In this document: positions 25,648 to 34,555 of the stretch, in pieces
Numbering within the stretch: the first letter of the stretch is position 1
How the letters are laid out: each line of letters begins with the position of its first letter
Source: Paenibacillus tritici
Lineage (GTDB): Bacteria; Bacillota; Bacilli; Paenibacillales; Paenibacillaceae
DNA length: 64,000 nucleotides
Assembly (NCBI RefSeq): GCF_013204885.1
Contig: NZ_JABMKX010000017.1
Location: 1-64,000 of the forward strand
Reading direction: 5' to 3'
The notes under the pieces: model-generated
Told to the model about the DNA's origin: nothing
What the model saw: the letters and a program-made list of their open reading frames with translations, nothing else
Databases searched by the model: none
Position numbers and translations under genes: made by a program

Positions 25648-25830
25648 AGTTGGATTTTCTACACTTATTAGGGAGCGAAAGGCCCTTGCGGTAACAGGAG
25701 TTGGACAAACAGCACTTAAATAAGCAGATTTCATCCCAAGTAGCAAAAACCAATGTGAGTAGATGCCATTTTTCCACTTGCTGCCGTACATCGGACAGAA
25801 ATCGCAGGATTAAGATACATAATTCCACTT
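25648..25830. repeat. Degenerate 51-bp-spaced repeats (AGTTGGA...CACTT family)
   Basis: AGTTGGA motifs start at 25648 and 25699 (51 bp), each followed by CACTT at 25662 and 25713. Two further CCACTT motifs are at 25774 and 25825 (again 51 bp). The same motif pair and nearly the same 51/61-62/51 spacing occur at 42358-42540. Confidence 0.7.
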
Positions 25831-25837
25831 ACTGGCC

Positions 25838-25920
25838 GCTGGCCGCTGGTCGCTGGCAACTGGTCGCTGGCAACTGGCCGCTGGCAACTAGCCGCTGGCA
25901 ACTAGCTGCTGGCGTTGGCC
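25838..25920. repeat. 14-bp tandem repeat (GCTGGCAACTGGCC)
   Basis: Units start at 25852, 25866, 25880, 25894 and 25908, with a degenerate run from 25833. Variants differ by single bases (GGTC, GGCC, AGCC, AGCT). Simple-sequence expansion in a non-coding gap; no gene role visible. Confidence 0.9.
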
Positions 25921-26010
25921 TCCAATCGGACAGATCTATCCTTCGGATTCAGCCGGAAAAAGAGGTGAGGCGTGAAGCCAGACTCCTGACTGGCTGCCGG
26001 TTCACCGCGT

Positions 26011-26997
26011 TCAACCGCTCGGGATACTTGTCCAAATGGGTTCAGCGTATTGGTTCTGCAGGTTCATGCTGCAGTCCTTGCCGGTATCGTAAGAACGGTT
26101 GCCCAGTGCCAGTGTGAACTGCCCGAGCTTACGGCTTGCCGCGGCGGAGTCCTCCGTAGAGTCCAGCCAATCGGCAAGCGCGCCGAGTACAGTCCGCCCC
26201 TCTGCAAGAGCCTCGTCCCACAGCTCCCACACAGATTCCGTCCGCACCTCGGAATATAGCGCCGGATGCCGCCACCGGGAGTGCCGCTCATTGAGATAAT
26301 CCAGCCGTTCCTCGCGGGCAGTGAGCTTCCGTGAGAACAGCCGGCGGGTCCTGCCCCAGGTGATAGCCTTCTTCCAGCCCTTCGGATCATAGAGGCATTT
26401 CTGAGCCAGTACCATATCGCGGTATGAGCTCTGCCAGATCTCTGCGGGCAGTCTCTCCATAGCCTCCGGATAATGCTTAAGGGCGGTGGTATGAAGAATG
26501 CGATGAACCGGCTCAGGCAGCCGGGCACCTGTGTCGATTGTGGCCCAGGCAGCGTGCTGCCAGGTGTTCATCCCGTGCAGCCGCTTCATATACAAAGTAT
26601 CCAGGTCAATCTCAAACCGCTGATGGGCACGGTACTTATAGCCTGCCTTCCAGTTAATATAGGGATGGAGGTTACGGTCCAGCAGATGATGGGTCAGGAA
26701 ACCGAGGAAATAGAGCTGGGCCTGAGCCGCTTCTGTTCCTTCAAGTCTCCGGGCAGCCTCCCAGAAATCAACAAGTACAGGCCCGCAGCTCTGCGTATGC
26801 ATCTGGTCTCCGAGATGAAGTGCCCCGGTATCTCTTCTCCATGGAAGAAAGCTGTGATACAGCAGGAAATCCGGACCCTGACAGCCGAGATTATAGAGAC
26901 GCTGCTGTTGCTCCAGCAGCTGGAGACACGTGAAACGGCTGCTGAATTCTACGGCCAGCTGCTGGCCGAATTCAATATGCATCCAGATATTAGGCAT
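26011..26997 (-). CDS. Zinc-dependent phospholipase C-like hydrolase
   Basis: 328 residues, mostly helical. It starts MPNIWMHIEFGQ, then GPDFLLYHSFLPW, LGDQMHT and FLTHHLLDRNLHPYINWKAGY. The pattern of scattered His and Asp (H7, D43-region, H66-region, HH...D...H) is that of the zinc-dependent phospholipase C/S1-P1 nuclease fold, here in the version lacking a signal peptide. These proteins are widespread in Firmicutes and not biochemically defined. AGGAGG lies 8 bp before the ATG. It is leftward and monocistronic, diverging from an AraC-type regulator. Confidence 0.83.
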   Translation of the reverse strand: MPNIWMHIEFGQQLAVEFSSRFTCLQLLEQQQRLYNLGCQGPDFLLYHSFLPWRRDTGALHLGDQMHTQSCGPVLVDFWEAARRLEGTEAAQAQLYFLGFLTHHLLDRNLHPYINWKAGYKYRAHQRFEIDLDTLYMKRLHGMNTWQHAAWATIDTGARLPEPVHRILHTTALKHYPEAMERLPAEIWQSSYRDMVLAQKCLYDPKGWKKAITWGRTRRLFSRKLTAREERLDYLNERHSRWRHPALYSEVRTESVWELWDEALAEGRTVLGALADWLDSTEDSAAASRKLGQFTLALGNRSYDTGKDCSMNLQNQYAEPIWTSIPSG

Positions 26998-27220
26998 GAT
27001 TGATCCTCCTACTAGTTATGATGAACACCGTACAGTGATGATCTGAATCCATTGTAATCCCTATATGTTAAAACAAAATAAGAAATATGTGTGAAATTAG
27101 GCAGAGAAGTACCATTGCTGTACATTAAGGTAGACATGATTACGGGCACAAGAGTATTCTTATAAGGCCTTAAGACAACCATAACACTGTAAAATGCAAC
27201 TGGCAAAAGGAGGCCCACCT

Positions 27221-28228
27221 ATGAAGTCCCGTCCCTCTGAACGCGTTAAAATGCCTCCGGGATTCTGGACAGGGATAAGCCGCCTGGGGATTGCTGCAAC
27301 CGACGTAGCCCGCATGGCACAGCTCCCTGTAACCATAACAACAGAAGCCACAGTTACCACTGCCCAATATTTCGCCATCTGGCAGGCGTATTCCGAGCTT
27401 GCCGGGGATCTTGCATCAGGCATCACCAGGCTTGCGGCCGCCTTTGACACCGCGCAGTATCCGCCCGCCGTATTAGCGACTTATCACGCCCGCGACTACC
27501 GCGATGCCCTGCACCGCATGGTCAGGTACAAACAGATGTGTCCGCCCGAAAGCCTGCGGATGACGGAAGAGAACGGGCTGTGTACCATTGAACTGGAGTG
27601 GGGGGATACAGGGCTGCCCGGTCCGCCGGTGCTGGCGGGGATCACGCTGGCTTTTCTCTTGGAGCTGGGAAGAAAGGGGACCGGGCAGCCCTTGAAGGCG
27701 CAGGCCGCCGAATTTGTCCACTCCATGGGCGATGAACAAGTGCTCGAAGCTTATTTCGGCTGCGCGATCCAAACAGGCGGGAAGTATAACCGGTTGACGC
27801 TGCTGTCAAGCCAGCTGGACCTTCCCTTTGTTTCGTATAACGAAGAACTGCTGGAGATCCTTGCTCCCGCACTGGACCGCTCACTCGATGAACAGCTTGG
27901 CAGCTTCTCTGTATCCGGGAGGGTCAGGGTGATTATTGCACACAGTCTCGCAGGCGGAAGCCCCGACCTCCAGACGGTTGCGAAGGAGCTTGCTATGAGC
28001 GAGCGGACCTTGCAGCGCCGGCTGACTGGCGAGAATACGACCTTCAAGCAGCTTTTGACACAAGTCAGACATGAGCAGGCACGGAGGTACTTGGCCAATC
28101 CTTCGCTTGAGCTTAACGAGGTGGCATATCTCATCGGGTATGATGATCAGAACTCTTTCTTCCGTGGCTTCCGCCACTGGGAAGGGGTTACGCCTTCACA
28201 GTGGCGTGCGGAACACCTGAATAGTTGA
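27221..28228 (+). CDS. AraC family transcriptional regulator (OruR/ArgR-like N-domain)
   Basis: 335 residues. The N-terminal part (about 1-200) matches the arabinose-binding-like domain found in OruR/ORL-type AraC proteins. The C-terminal HTH_18 domain includes LQTVAKELAMSERTLQRRL (first HTH) and LNEVAYLIGYDDQNSFFRGF (second HTH), followed by the usual HWEGVTPSQWR. AAAGGAGG points to the ATG at 27221 although the frame is open from 27194. The SDR gene 146 bp downstream on the same strand is a likely target. Confidence 0.9.
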   Translation: MKSRPSERVKMPPGFWTGISRLGIAATDVARMAQLPVTITTEATVTTAQYFAIWQAYSELAGDLASGITRLAAAFDTAQYPPAVLATYHARDYRDALHRMVRYKQMCPPESLRMTEENGLCTIELEWGDTGLPGPPVLAGITLAFLLELGRKGTGQPLKAQAAEFVHSMGDEQVLEAYFGCAIQTGGKYNRLTLLSSQLDLPFVSYNEELLEILAPALDRSLDEQLGSFSVSGRVRVIIAHSLAGGSPDLQTVAKELAMSERTLQRRLTGENTTFKQLLTQVRHEQARRYLANPSLELNEVAYLIGYDDQNSFFRGFRHWEGVTPSQWRAEHLNS

Positions 28229-28374
28229 ACACCGGAATGCCGCTGAGGGGAGCTGTATTTTTTGGCGTGTCCGGCAAGAAGCTTGGCGTAAGGTGCTAGT
28301 TACTGAACGATCCCAACGAGATAATATAATCACTATCCGCAACACAACAAGGAATGAATAAGGAGAAGTGCATT

Positions 28375-29169
28375 ATGGAGATGGGATTACACAACACAAC
28401 AGCACTAGTTACAGGATCAACGAAGGGGATAGGAAAAGCTATCGCCATAGAGCTTGCCAAAGAAGGCGTCAACGTCTTGGTCAATGGGCGGAATAGGGAA
28501 GAGGTAGAACAGACTGTCCGTGAATTGAAGCTGAATTACCCGGCCACCACTCCTCAGAATGCTGCCGCCGATATGGCTGATCCTGAACAAAGACAAGCCG
28601 TATTCGCCCAATTCCCCAGCGTCGATATTCTGATCAACAGTATGGGCATTTATGAATTGATGCAGTATGAGGAAGTGGACGATGACATCTGGGAGAAGTA
28701 TTTCCGGACGAATGTGCTTGCTGCAAACGGATTAACGAAATTATATTTACCTGGAATGTTGAGCAGGAATTATGGCCGTGTGATCTTCATTGCCAGCGAA
28801 GAGGCGGTCATGCCCTCAGGACAAATGCCACAATATGCGATGACCAAATCCATGCTGCTGTCCCTGTCCAAAAGTATATCTAAAGGGACAGCAGGAACAG
28901 AGGTTACAGTGAATACCATCATGCCCGGGCCTACACTCTCAGAAAAAGTGCATCACATCATTGAGGGTATGTATCCTGACGAAAATTTAACTTTTGCAGA
29001 AAAAGAGCAGAAATTCATGGCGGCCAATCTGCCGCAATCTGAATTACAGCGCTTCATCAAGCCGGTGGAAATCGGCAGGCTGGCTGCCTTTGTATGCAGT
29101 CCTTATGCGGCGGCCTTTAAAGGTTCCCCTATCCGCATGGATGGAGGGATGGTGCCGACTATATATTGA
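28375..29169 (+). CDS. Short-chain dehydrogenase/reductase (SDR)
   Basis: 264 residues with the classical SDR signature. The cofactor motif is TGSTKGIG near the N-terminus, with the NADP-preferring segment NGRNREEV. NSMG is the NAG-equivalent motif, and a Ser-x12-Tyr-x3-Lys triad is in IFIASEEAV...QYAMTKS. The C-terminal IRMDGGMVPTIY is the usual DGG end. AAGGAG lies 9 bp before the ATG at 28375; the upstream ATG at 28354 has AAGGA too close. Co-directional with, and probably controlled by, the AraC regulator. Confidence 0.92.
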   Translation: MEMGLHNTTALVTGSTKGIGKAIAIELAKEGVNVLVNGRNREEVEQTVRELKLNYPATTPQNAAADMADPEQRQAVFAQFPSVDILINSMGIYELMQYEEVDDDIWEKYFRTNVLAANGLTKLYLPGMLSRNYGRVIFIASEEAVMPSGQMPQYAMTKSMLLSLSKSISKGTAGTEVTVNTIMPGPTLSEKVHHIIEGMYPDENLTFAEKEQKFMAANLPQSELQRFIKPVEIGRLAAFVCSPYAAAFKGSPIRMDGGMVPTIY

Positions 29170-29185
29170 TGGGTATATGCTCAAC

Positions 29186-29230
29186 AAAAACAGCGGCACC
29201 CCGGGACGGTTAAGCCCCGGGGTGCCGCTG
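29186..29230 (-). terminator. Strong hairpin between convergent SDR and GNAT genes
   Basis: CAGCGGCACCCCGGG pairs with CCCCGGGGTGCCGCTG. On the minus strand it is followed by TTTTTG, so it terminates the leftward amino-sugar operon; on the plus strand only TTGTG follows. Confidence 0.85.
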
Positions 29231-29252
29231 TTGTGCTGTATCAGGGCCGGAT

Positions 29253-29732
29253 TCAGCCCAGTTTGATCAAGTCGCGGAATACCCCGGGAAAAGAGTCAGG
29301 GATCGCTATCGCACCGACGGTCTTCTCATAGAAGGCCAGTGCGTCCTCGACCCAGCCTATGATGGCGTAGCCGTAGCCGTTCTGGTGCATCGCGGACAGG
29401 CATTCCAGCAGCAGGGCCTTCCCGATGCCCAGCCCCCGGTACTCATCCAGCACGCCGGTCGGGCCGAAGAAGTTCTTCACTACAACCTCGTGACAGGCGA
29501 AGCCGATCACCTCGCCCTGCTTCACGGCGATATAGCAGTGGACGGGCAGGTGGGCGAAGGCTACCTCGCATTCATTCCGCCAGCTCTCCGTGAAATGGCG
29601 GCCGACAAAATCGACAATGGCCTGCTTATCTCCGGTCATCGCCCGTTTAATAACAATGCCTTGTCCCCGCAGACGCTCCAGCAGCGCCCCATTGTCCGGC
29701 AGATCATATAACTTCACAAGCATATCAGGCAT
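29253..29732 (-). CDS. GNAT family N-acetyltransferase
   Basis: 159 residues. The acetyl-CoA-binding motif A is GVLDEYRGLGIGKALLLECL at about residues 92-111, with the preceding strand GEVIGFACHEVVVKNFFG and the C-terminal YAIIGWVEDALAFYEKTVGA. The ATG shares one base with the stop of the GH20 gene (TGATG), so it is translationally coupled as last gene of SIS-GH20-GNAT. A role in acetylating or protecting an amino sugar or glycopeptide fits the operon but is inference. Confidence 0.88.
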   Translation of the reverse strand: MPDMLVKLYDLPDNGALLERLRGQGIVIKRAMTGDKQAIVDFVGRHFTESWRNECEVAFAHLPVHCYIAVKQGEVIGFACHEVVVKNFFGPTGVLDEYRGLGIGKALLLECLSAMHQNGYGYAIIGWVEDALAFYEKTVGAIAIPDSFPGVFRDLIKLG

Positions 29733-31543
29733 CAGCTATCCCCCGCTTTCTGTTCTATGATCTCAAGATCGGTAATCATGGCGTGCAGGTCCGCTTCAAA
29801 TAGTTCGGGCCGGTAGAACCGGGAGCGGATGAACAGCTCCGCCATCTGCGGCGGAAGCAGTTCGGCAAGCACGGTCTCCATCCGCTGCTTGGCTCTTAGC
29901 AGATCTCCGTATCCGCTCCTGTATTTGTCCCGGAGGAAGGTCAGCACTTCCTCACTGCCCGGTGACATTGCGCCCCGGAAGAGGAAGGTATGCAGCGGGG
30001 ATCGGCGCTGCGCCGGAATCTCATACTGGATCATGGCGTCGATCAGCTCGGCGGTCAAGCGGTTCTTTCTCACCTCCGGCAGCAGTTGCGGGATCAGGGC
30101 ATAATAGTCGGTTACTGCATAATCCGCCCATTCTTCCCCGCTTAGGAGAGCGGCGGGCAGTCCGTGGAAGCGGTGCAGAAACCGGACCAGGAAGGTAGAG
30201 AGATCTGCCCCGGCATTCCAGCTCTGCTCTGCGGCCAGGAAGGCCGGATAACGCGAGGTCTCGAACAGCCCGTAAGGACTGCCCAGCGAGAACGGGCAAC
30301 CCCAATTCGTATGAATAATACCGCCCAGCTGCTCGGAACGGGCGAGCTCAATCCAGTCCAGCACATTCTTGACCCGGTTATGGATGACCGGATAATTCTG
30401 GTCCCCGTTATCATCCCAGCAGCGGACAGAGGAAGCGCCGAGGGTCTCGATGCCCGCATCCCGCAGCTTATGAAGAATCAGCCGGGCATCGGCCTTCATC
30501 CGGTGACCGCCATAGATCCAGACGACGACCACAATCCGTTTGTCCAGCGCCGCAATCTCTTCCGCAGTAGCATGCATGATCATATCATGCCAGATCATCG
30601 GCTGCTTGCCAAGGCTGACCGTCTTCTCCGCCAGCTGATTGACGAAGCGGATGAACGAAGCCTCCGGGGTAAGCCCGGACCGCTTGCAGTCCTCACAGGT
30701 GCCAAGGGTCCAGACCTCATCGCAGCCAAGGTGAAGATAGTCGCTGTGGGGATGAAGGGCAGCCACTTCTTCCAGAATGCCGGCCATCATCTCGAAGGAG
30801 CCTGGGCGGTGCGGACACAGCTCCGAGACCGTCTCCGGGACCTCGCGCAGGCCGATATAAGCCGGATGCTTCAAAATATATTCCAGATGGCCGAAGGACT
30901 GCTGCTTCGGAATCACGGTGACGAAGTGGTCATGTGCCGTCTTCAGCAGCCGCTGATGTTCTTCTTCCGTGAAGGCAAGCTCAGGATGGCGCAGGAAGCC
31001 CAGCTTACGGAAGGGCAGCTTGTCTTCATATTCGATGACCAGTGTATTGATCTTATAATCGGCCAGCTCCGCGATATACTCCAGGATATGCTCATAGGTC
31101 GGATAGACTGTGCGCAGATCGAGATAATCGCTGCGCAGCTTCAGCTCCGCCCAGTCGGCAATGGTTAGGGCGGGCACCCTGTCGCCGCCTGTATGGAGCA
31201 GTTGTTCCAGCGTCTTCAGCCCGTAGAACAGGCCGGACGCGCTGAGCGCATACAGCTCGATCCGGTCCGTGTCTGTAATCAGCACATAGCCGTCATGCTT
31301 GCCCTCAACCCGCCGGGCCAGCAGCGGGTTGAGCGGGGTACCCTCCGTGACCAGGGAGAATATACCGCTGCCGTCATGCGTAGTACGCACCGTCACCTCT
31401 GCGAATATCCTTTGCGCGGCCGTGAGCAGCCGGACATCCTTCACGGGGAGCTGAAGCTGCACCGTCCAGCCGCGAATACCGCTGACCGGCTCCGTTCCCC
31501 GGCTCTGCACCACCTGAGGCTCTGGAATCAGCTGAAGGTTCAT
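29732..31543 (-). CDS. GH20 beta-N-acetylhexosaminidase (intracellular)
   Basis: 603 residues without a signal peptide. An N-terminal alpha/beta GH20b-like domain (1-130) precedes the TIM barrel. The substrate-assisted catalytic pair Asp275-Glu276 lies in YLHLGCDEVWTLG. The bacterial-cytoplasmic type and length suggest hydrolysis of imported chitobiose-like or glycan-derived oligosaccharides to GlcNAc. It starts at an ATGA overlap with the SIS gene and ends in TGATG with the GNAT gene, so the three are one operon. It is divergent from the ABC transporter and nagBA operon, giving a complete uptake-to-catabolism context. Confidence 0.93.
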   Translation of the reverse strand: MNLQLIPEPQVVQSRGTEPVSGIRGWTVQLQLPVKDVRLLTAAQRIFAEVTVRTTHDGSGIFSLVTEGTPLNPLLARRVEGKHDGYVLITDTDRIELYALSASGLFYGLKTLEQLLHTGGDRVPALTIADWAELKLRSDYLDLRTVYPTYEHILEYIAELADYKINTLVIEYEDKLPFRKLGFLRHPELAFTEEEHQRLLKTAHDHFVTVIPKQQSFGHLEYILKHPAYIGLREVPETVSELCPHRPGSFEMMAGILEEVAALHPHSDYLHLGCDEVWTLGTCEDCKRSGLTPEASFIRFVNQLAEKTVSLGKQPMIWHDMIMHATAEEIAALDKRIVVVVWIYGGHRMKADARLILHKLRDAGIETLGASSVRCWDDNGDQNYPVIHNRVKNVLDWIELARSEQLGGIIHTNWGCPFSLGSPYGLFETSRYPAFLAAEQSWNAGADLSTFLVRFLHRFHGLPAALLSGEEWADYAVTDYYALIPQLLPEVRKNRLTAELIDAMIQYEIPAQRRSPLHTFLFRGAMSPGSEEVLTFLRDKYRSGYGDLLRAKQRMETVLAELLPPQMAELFIRSRFYRPELFEADLHAMITDLEIIEQKAGDS

Positions 31544-32304
31544 AGCCAGCGGACCCGGCCCTTGAAGCGTTCAATGAAGCGGTTGTTCCACTCATCCCCG
31601 CCGGGAGCGTTGCCGCTGCGCCAGACCGGCACCTCGATCCCTTTGGCCCCGAGACAGGCCGCTGTAGTCATCATCAGGGAATTGAGCAGAAAAGCGTTGG
31701 CGAAGGTGGAGGTCGAGCCCATCTTCGGTTCAATCCCGTCAATATGCAGCGCAGCATCGCCGGGCTTCACCTTGCTGTCCAGGACATAGTCGCACAGCTC
31801 GTACAGATTCTGCCCTGAAGGGTGGCGGGCAATATGACCCTTGGGCGTAGCTTCGGCATGGCCGACCGAGGTAACGGCAATCGTGGTCACTCCCCGGCGC
31901 CGTGCTTCCAGAGCGGCATCGACACAGGCCGTGTTAATGCCGTAAGCATTGGCAAGGATCAGAATATCGCCTTGTCCCAGCCGGTTGTCTTCAATAACAA
32001 GCGTTCCGTAGCCGGGAGTGCGTTCCACCGCCATCGAGCGCAGGGCGCCGTTCGAGATCATCGTGCCTTCATCTAATATGGCGCTGATGTGCATCAGCCC
32101 GCCGGCGCGGAAGAAAACCTCGGTTGCATTCATATTGGAATGGCCGCCCGGACCGTAGAGGTAGACCAGCTTGTCCTCCGCAATATGATCCGCGAGCAGC
32201 TCTGCGACTTCCAGCAGCTTCTCCTTCGGTTCGCTCCGTATCTCATTCAGCAGCTCTACAATACTTTCCATATAAGCGGACATAATATCTGACTTAACGT
32301 TCAT
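31540..32304 (-). CDS. SIS-domain sugar isomerase-like protein
   Basis: 254 residues. SIS features are LVYLYGPGGHSNMNATEVFFRAGG, ILILANAYGINTACVDAALEARRRG and TIAVTSVGHAEATP. The family (UPF0309-like) binds phosphosugars; members sit beside amino-sugar or GlcNAc genes and may act as phosphosugar isomerases or etherases. AGGAGGA precedes the ATG at 32304; the longer frame from 32385 lacks support. First gene of the leftward operon. Confidence 0.88.
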   Translation of the reverse strand: MNVKSDIMSAYMESIVELLNEIRSEPKEKLLEVAELLADHIAEDKLVYLYGPGGHSNMNATEVFFRAGGLMHISAILDEGTMISNGALRSMAVERTPGYGTLVIEDNRLGQGDILILANAYGINTACVDAALEARRRGVTTIAVTSVGHAEATPKGHIARHPSGQNLYELCDYVLDSKVKPGDAALHIDGIEPKMGSTSTFANAFLLNSLMMTTAACLGAKGIEVPVWRSGNAPGGDEWNNRFIERFKGRVRWL

Positions 32305-32647
32305 CTGGATTCCTCCTAAAAGTTTGGTAAGCATAAGCTTGTGCTTGCCTTGAAGATAACAAAGCGGGGAAACCAAGTAAATCAACTATTTTGCGCAAAT
32401 CCGCACCGTTTTTGACTGATTTGGCCGGTCGAGTTTGCTTCTAACGGACCGTTCCTTGGCCCAAGTGGAGACTTTCATCCGGAATAAGCGCGCCTCAGTG
32501 CGATATGCCGGACCAGACGCTCTAATGGACAACTCCCGTCTTCGGCAGGTAAAAATTTTTCTGAACGGGTCAGGATCGTAGCTTATGTAACATTCTTTGC
32601 TTTTCTATAATGAGAGATAAGATCACGCAAGAGGGGGGACAGAGCCT
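32305..32647. promoter_or_regulatory. Divergent control region of the amino-sugar island
   Basis: 343 bp between the SIS and permease genes. On the plus strand TATAAT is at 32606-32611 with TTATGT 17 bp upstream, a weak -35 that fits an activator-dependent promoter (the response regulator in the operon is the natural candidate). I found no clear catabolite-responsive cre box and no obvious direct-repeat operator by eye. Confidence 0.5.
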
Positions 32648-33583
32648 TTGAAGACGTCAGTTACCTTACCGCAGTCTCATAATAAACCAACCGCCGGCAG
32701 CAGAAAAAGAAAACGGATCGAAGCGGGGATGGGCTACTTTTTCACCGGTCCCATGCTGCTGGGGGTACTGGTATTCACACTGATTCCGATGATATTCTCC
32801 TTCATGCTCAGCTTCACCAAATGGTCGTTTGTCACCGGCTTCGACAAGATCCGCTGGAGCGGCCTGGATAACTTCCGCCAGCTGTTTCAGGATGAGGTGT
32901 TCCTGAAGTCACTGGGCAATAACTTCATTATGCTGCTGGCCGTACCCATCGGGATGGCGATCGCGCTGATCCTGGGGGTTATGATCACGAGCCATGTGTA
33001 TGCGCCAGGTGTATTCAAGGTCATCTACTTCATGCCCCAGATATCCAGTGTAGTGGCTGTGGCGGTAGTGTGGCAGGTACTCTTCCATCCTTCGTACGGT
33101 CCGGTCAACGGATTCCTGTCGGCGCTCGGGGTGGACAATCCGCCCAAATGGCTGGCCGATCCAACGTATGCGCTTCCATCGGTCATGCTGCTGATGATCT
33201 GGATTGACCTCGGGGTCTCGCTGATTATCTACATTGCCGGGATCAAGAATATTCCGGCCGATCTGTATGAAGCGGCGACGATTGACGGCGCGTCGAAGTT
33301 CGCCCAGTTCCGCTCCATTACTTTTCCGCTGCTGACGCCGACGACCTTTTTCCTGCTCGTGACCGGCATTATCGGCAATTTCAAATCCTTCGCCCTGGTC
33401 AAGGTGCTGACGGACGGCGGACCGGCTAACTCTACTTCTGTCGTTGTGTACGACATGTACCAGACCGCATTCGTCGATCTTCAGACCGGTTATGCTTCAT
33501 CCATGGTCATGATTCTGTTCGTCATCGTGCTTGCCATTACCGGCCTGCAGTGGCTGGGACAGCGTTATTGGGTCAATTACTAG
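32648..33583 (+). CDS. Sugar ABC transporter permease (MalF/LacF type)
   Basis: 311 residues, six hydrophobic segments. The cytoplasmic EAA loop is YEAATIDGASKFAQFRSITFPLL, which docks the ATPase. Starts at a TTG behind GAGGGGGGA. It is the first of a two-permease plus binding-protein set with no ATPase gene, as is normal for CUT1 systems of Firmicutes that share MsmX. Context points to N-acetylglucosamine oligosaccharides or another amino-sugar compound as substrate. Confidence 0.92.
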   Translation: MKTSVTLPQSHNKPTAGSRKRKRIEAGMGYFFTGPMLLGVLVFTLIPMIFSFMLSFTKWSFVTGFDKIRWSGLDNFRQLFQDEVFLKSLGNNFIMLLAVPIGMAIALILGVMITSHVYAPGVFKVIYFMPQISSVVAVAVVWQVLFHPSYGPVNGFLSALGVDNPPKWLADPTYALPSVMLLMIWIDLGVSLIIYIAGIKNIPADLYEAATIDGASKFAQFRSITFPLLTPTTFFLLVTGIIGNFKSFALVKVLTDGGPANSTSVVVYDMYQTAFVDLQTGYASSMVMILFVIVLAITGLQWLGQRYWVNY

Positions 33584-33602
33584 ATAAGGGAGGCACATAC
33601 CT

Positions 33603-34439
33603 GTGAGAATAGGCAATCTGGACTGGGGAAAAGCCATCATCACCCTGATCATGGCGCTGCTGGGCATCGTATTTCTGCTCCCTTTTATATGGATGCTGTC
33701 CGCTTCGCTCAAGCCTGAGGCCGATGTTTTCAAATATCCGATCGAATGGATTCCGCAGACATGGAGGGCGGCATTCAACTACCATTCCGTCTGGTTCGGC
33801 AAGGCCAACTTCACCCTGTATTACTGGAACTCAATTAAAGTCACGGCGCTCACGACACTTCTCTCCGTAGCGGTGTCCAGCATGGCGGCCTACGGCTTCA
33901 CCAAAATCCGCTTTCCCGGCAGAAATGCACTGTTCGTAGTGGTGCTGGCGACTTATATGATTCCAGCGGAAGCCACGCTGGTGCCGCTGTTCATTATCTT
34001 CCGCTCCACCGGCCTGTACGATACGCATCTGGGCCTGATTCTGCTGGGCGGGTTCAGCGTACTGGGTACCTTTCTGCTCCGCCAGTTTTTCGCTTCACTC
34101 TCGAATGAGTATATCGAATCGGCGCAGATCGACGGCGCGGGACATATCCGCATCTTCCTCTCGATTCTGTTCCCGCTGGTCCGGCCCGCGATTGCCACTT
34201 ATGCCATTCTGCGGTTCATCTGGACCTGGAATGACTTCCAGACGCCGCTGGTCTTCCTGAACAGCAAGACTCTCTATACGCTTCAGCTGGGCATGAATGC
34301 CTTCGCTGACCGTAACGGAGCCTTTTATTCACTGATCATGGCGGCTTCTGTCTCGGCGATTGTACCGCTGCTGGTGGTGTTCATCCTCGGGCAGAAGCAG
34401 GTTATCGAAGGGATTTCCTTGGGGGGGGTGAAGGGGTGA
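33603..34439 (+). CDS. Sugar ABC transporter permease (MalG/LacG type)
   Basis: 278 residues, six membrane spans. The EAA loop is ESAQIDGAGHIRIFLSILFPLVRP, and the C-terminus ends in the typical QKQVIEGISLGGVKG. GTG start with AAGGGAGG 10 bp upstream, 19 bp after the first permease. Forms the heterodimeric channel with that protein. Confidence 0.92.
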   Translation: MRIGNLDWGKAIITLIMALLGIVFLLPFIWMLSASLKPEADVFKYPIEWIPQTWRAAFNYHSVWFGKANFTLYYWNSIKVTALTTLLSVAVSSMAAYGFTKIRFPGRNALFVVVLATYMIPAEATLVPLFIIFRSTGLYDTHLGLILLGGFSVLGTFLLRQFFASLSNEYIESAQIDGAGHIRIFLSILFPLVRPAIATYAILRFIWTWNDFQTPLVFLNSKTLYTLQLGMNAFADRNGAFYSLIMAASVSAIVPLLVVFILGQKQVIEGISLGGVKG

Positions 34440-34555
34440 GGGCTGGCAAGTTCCCGGAAGCTGCATAACCGGAAGACAGGCGGGCGGATAGGACGGTTAA
34501 GGGAGTACATGAGAACTGCATGGAACTGTAGACCACATTAGAAGGGGTGTTAGTT

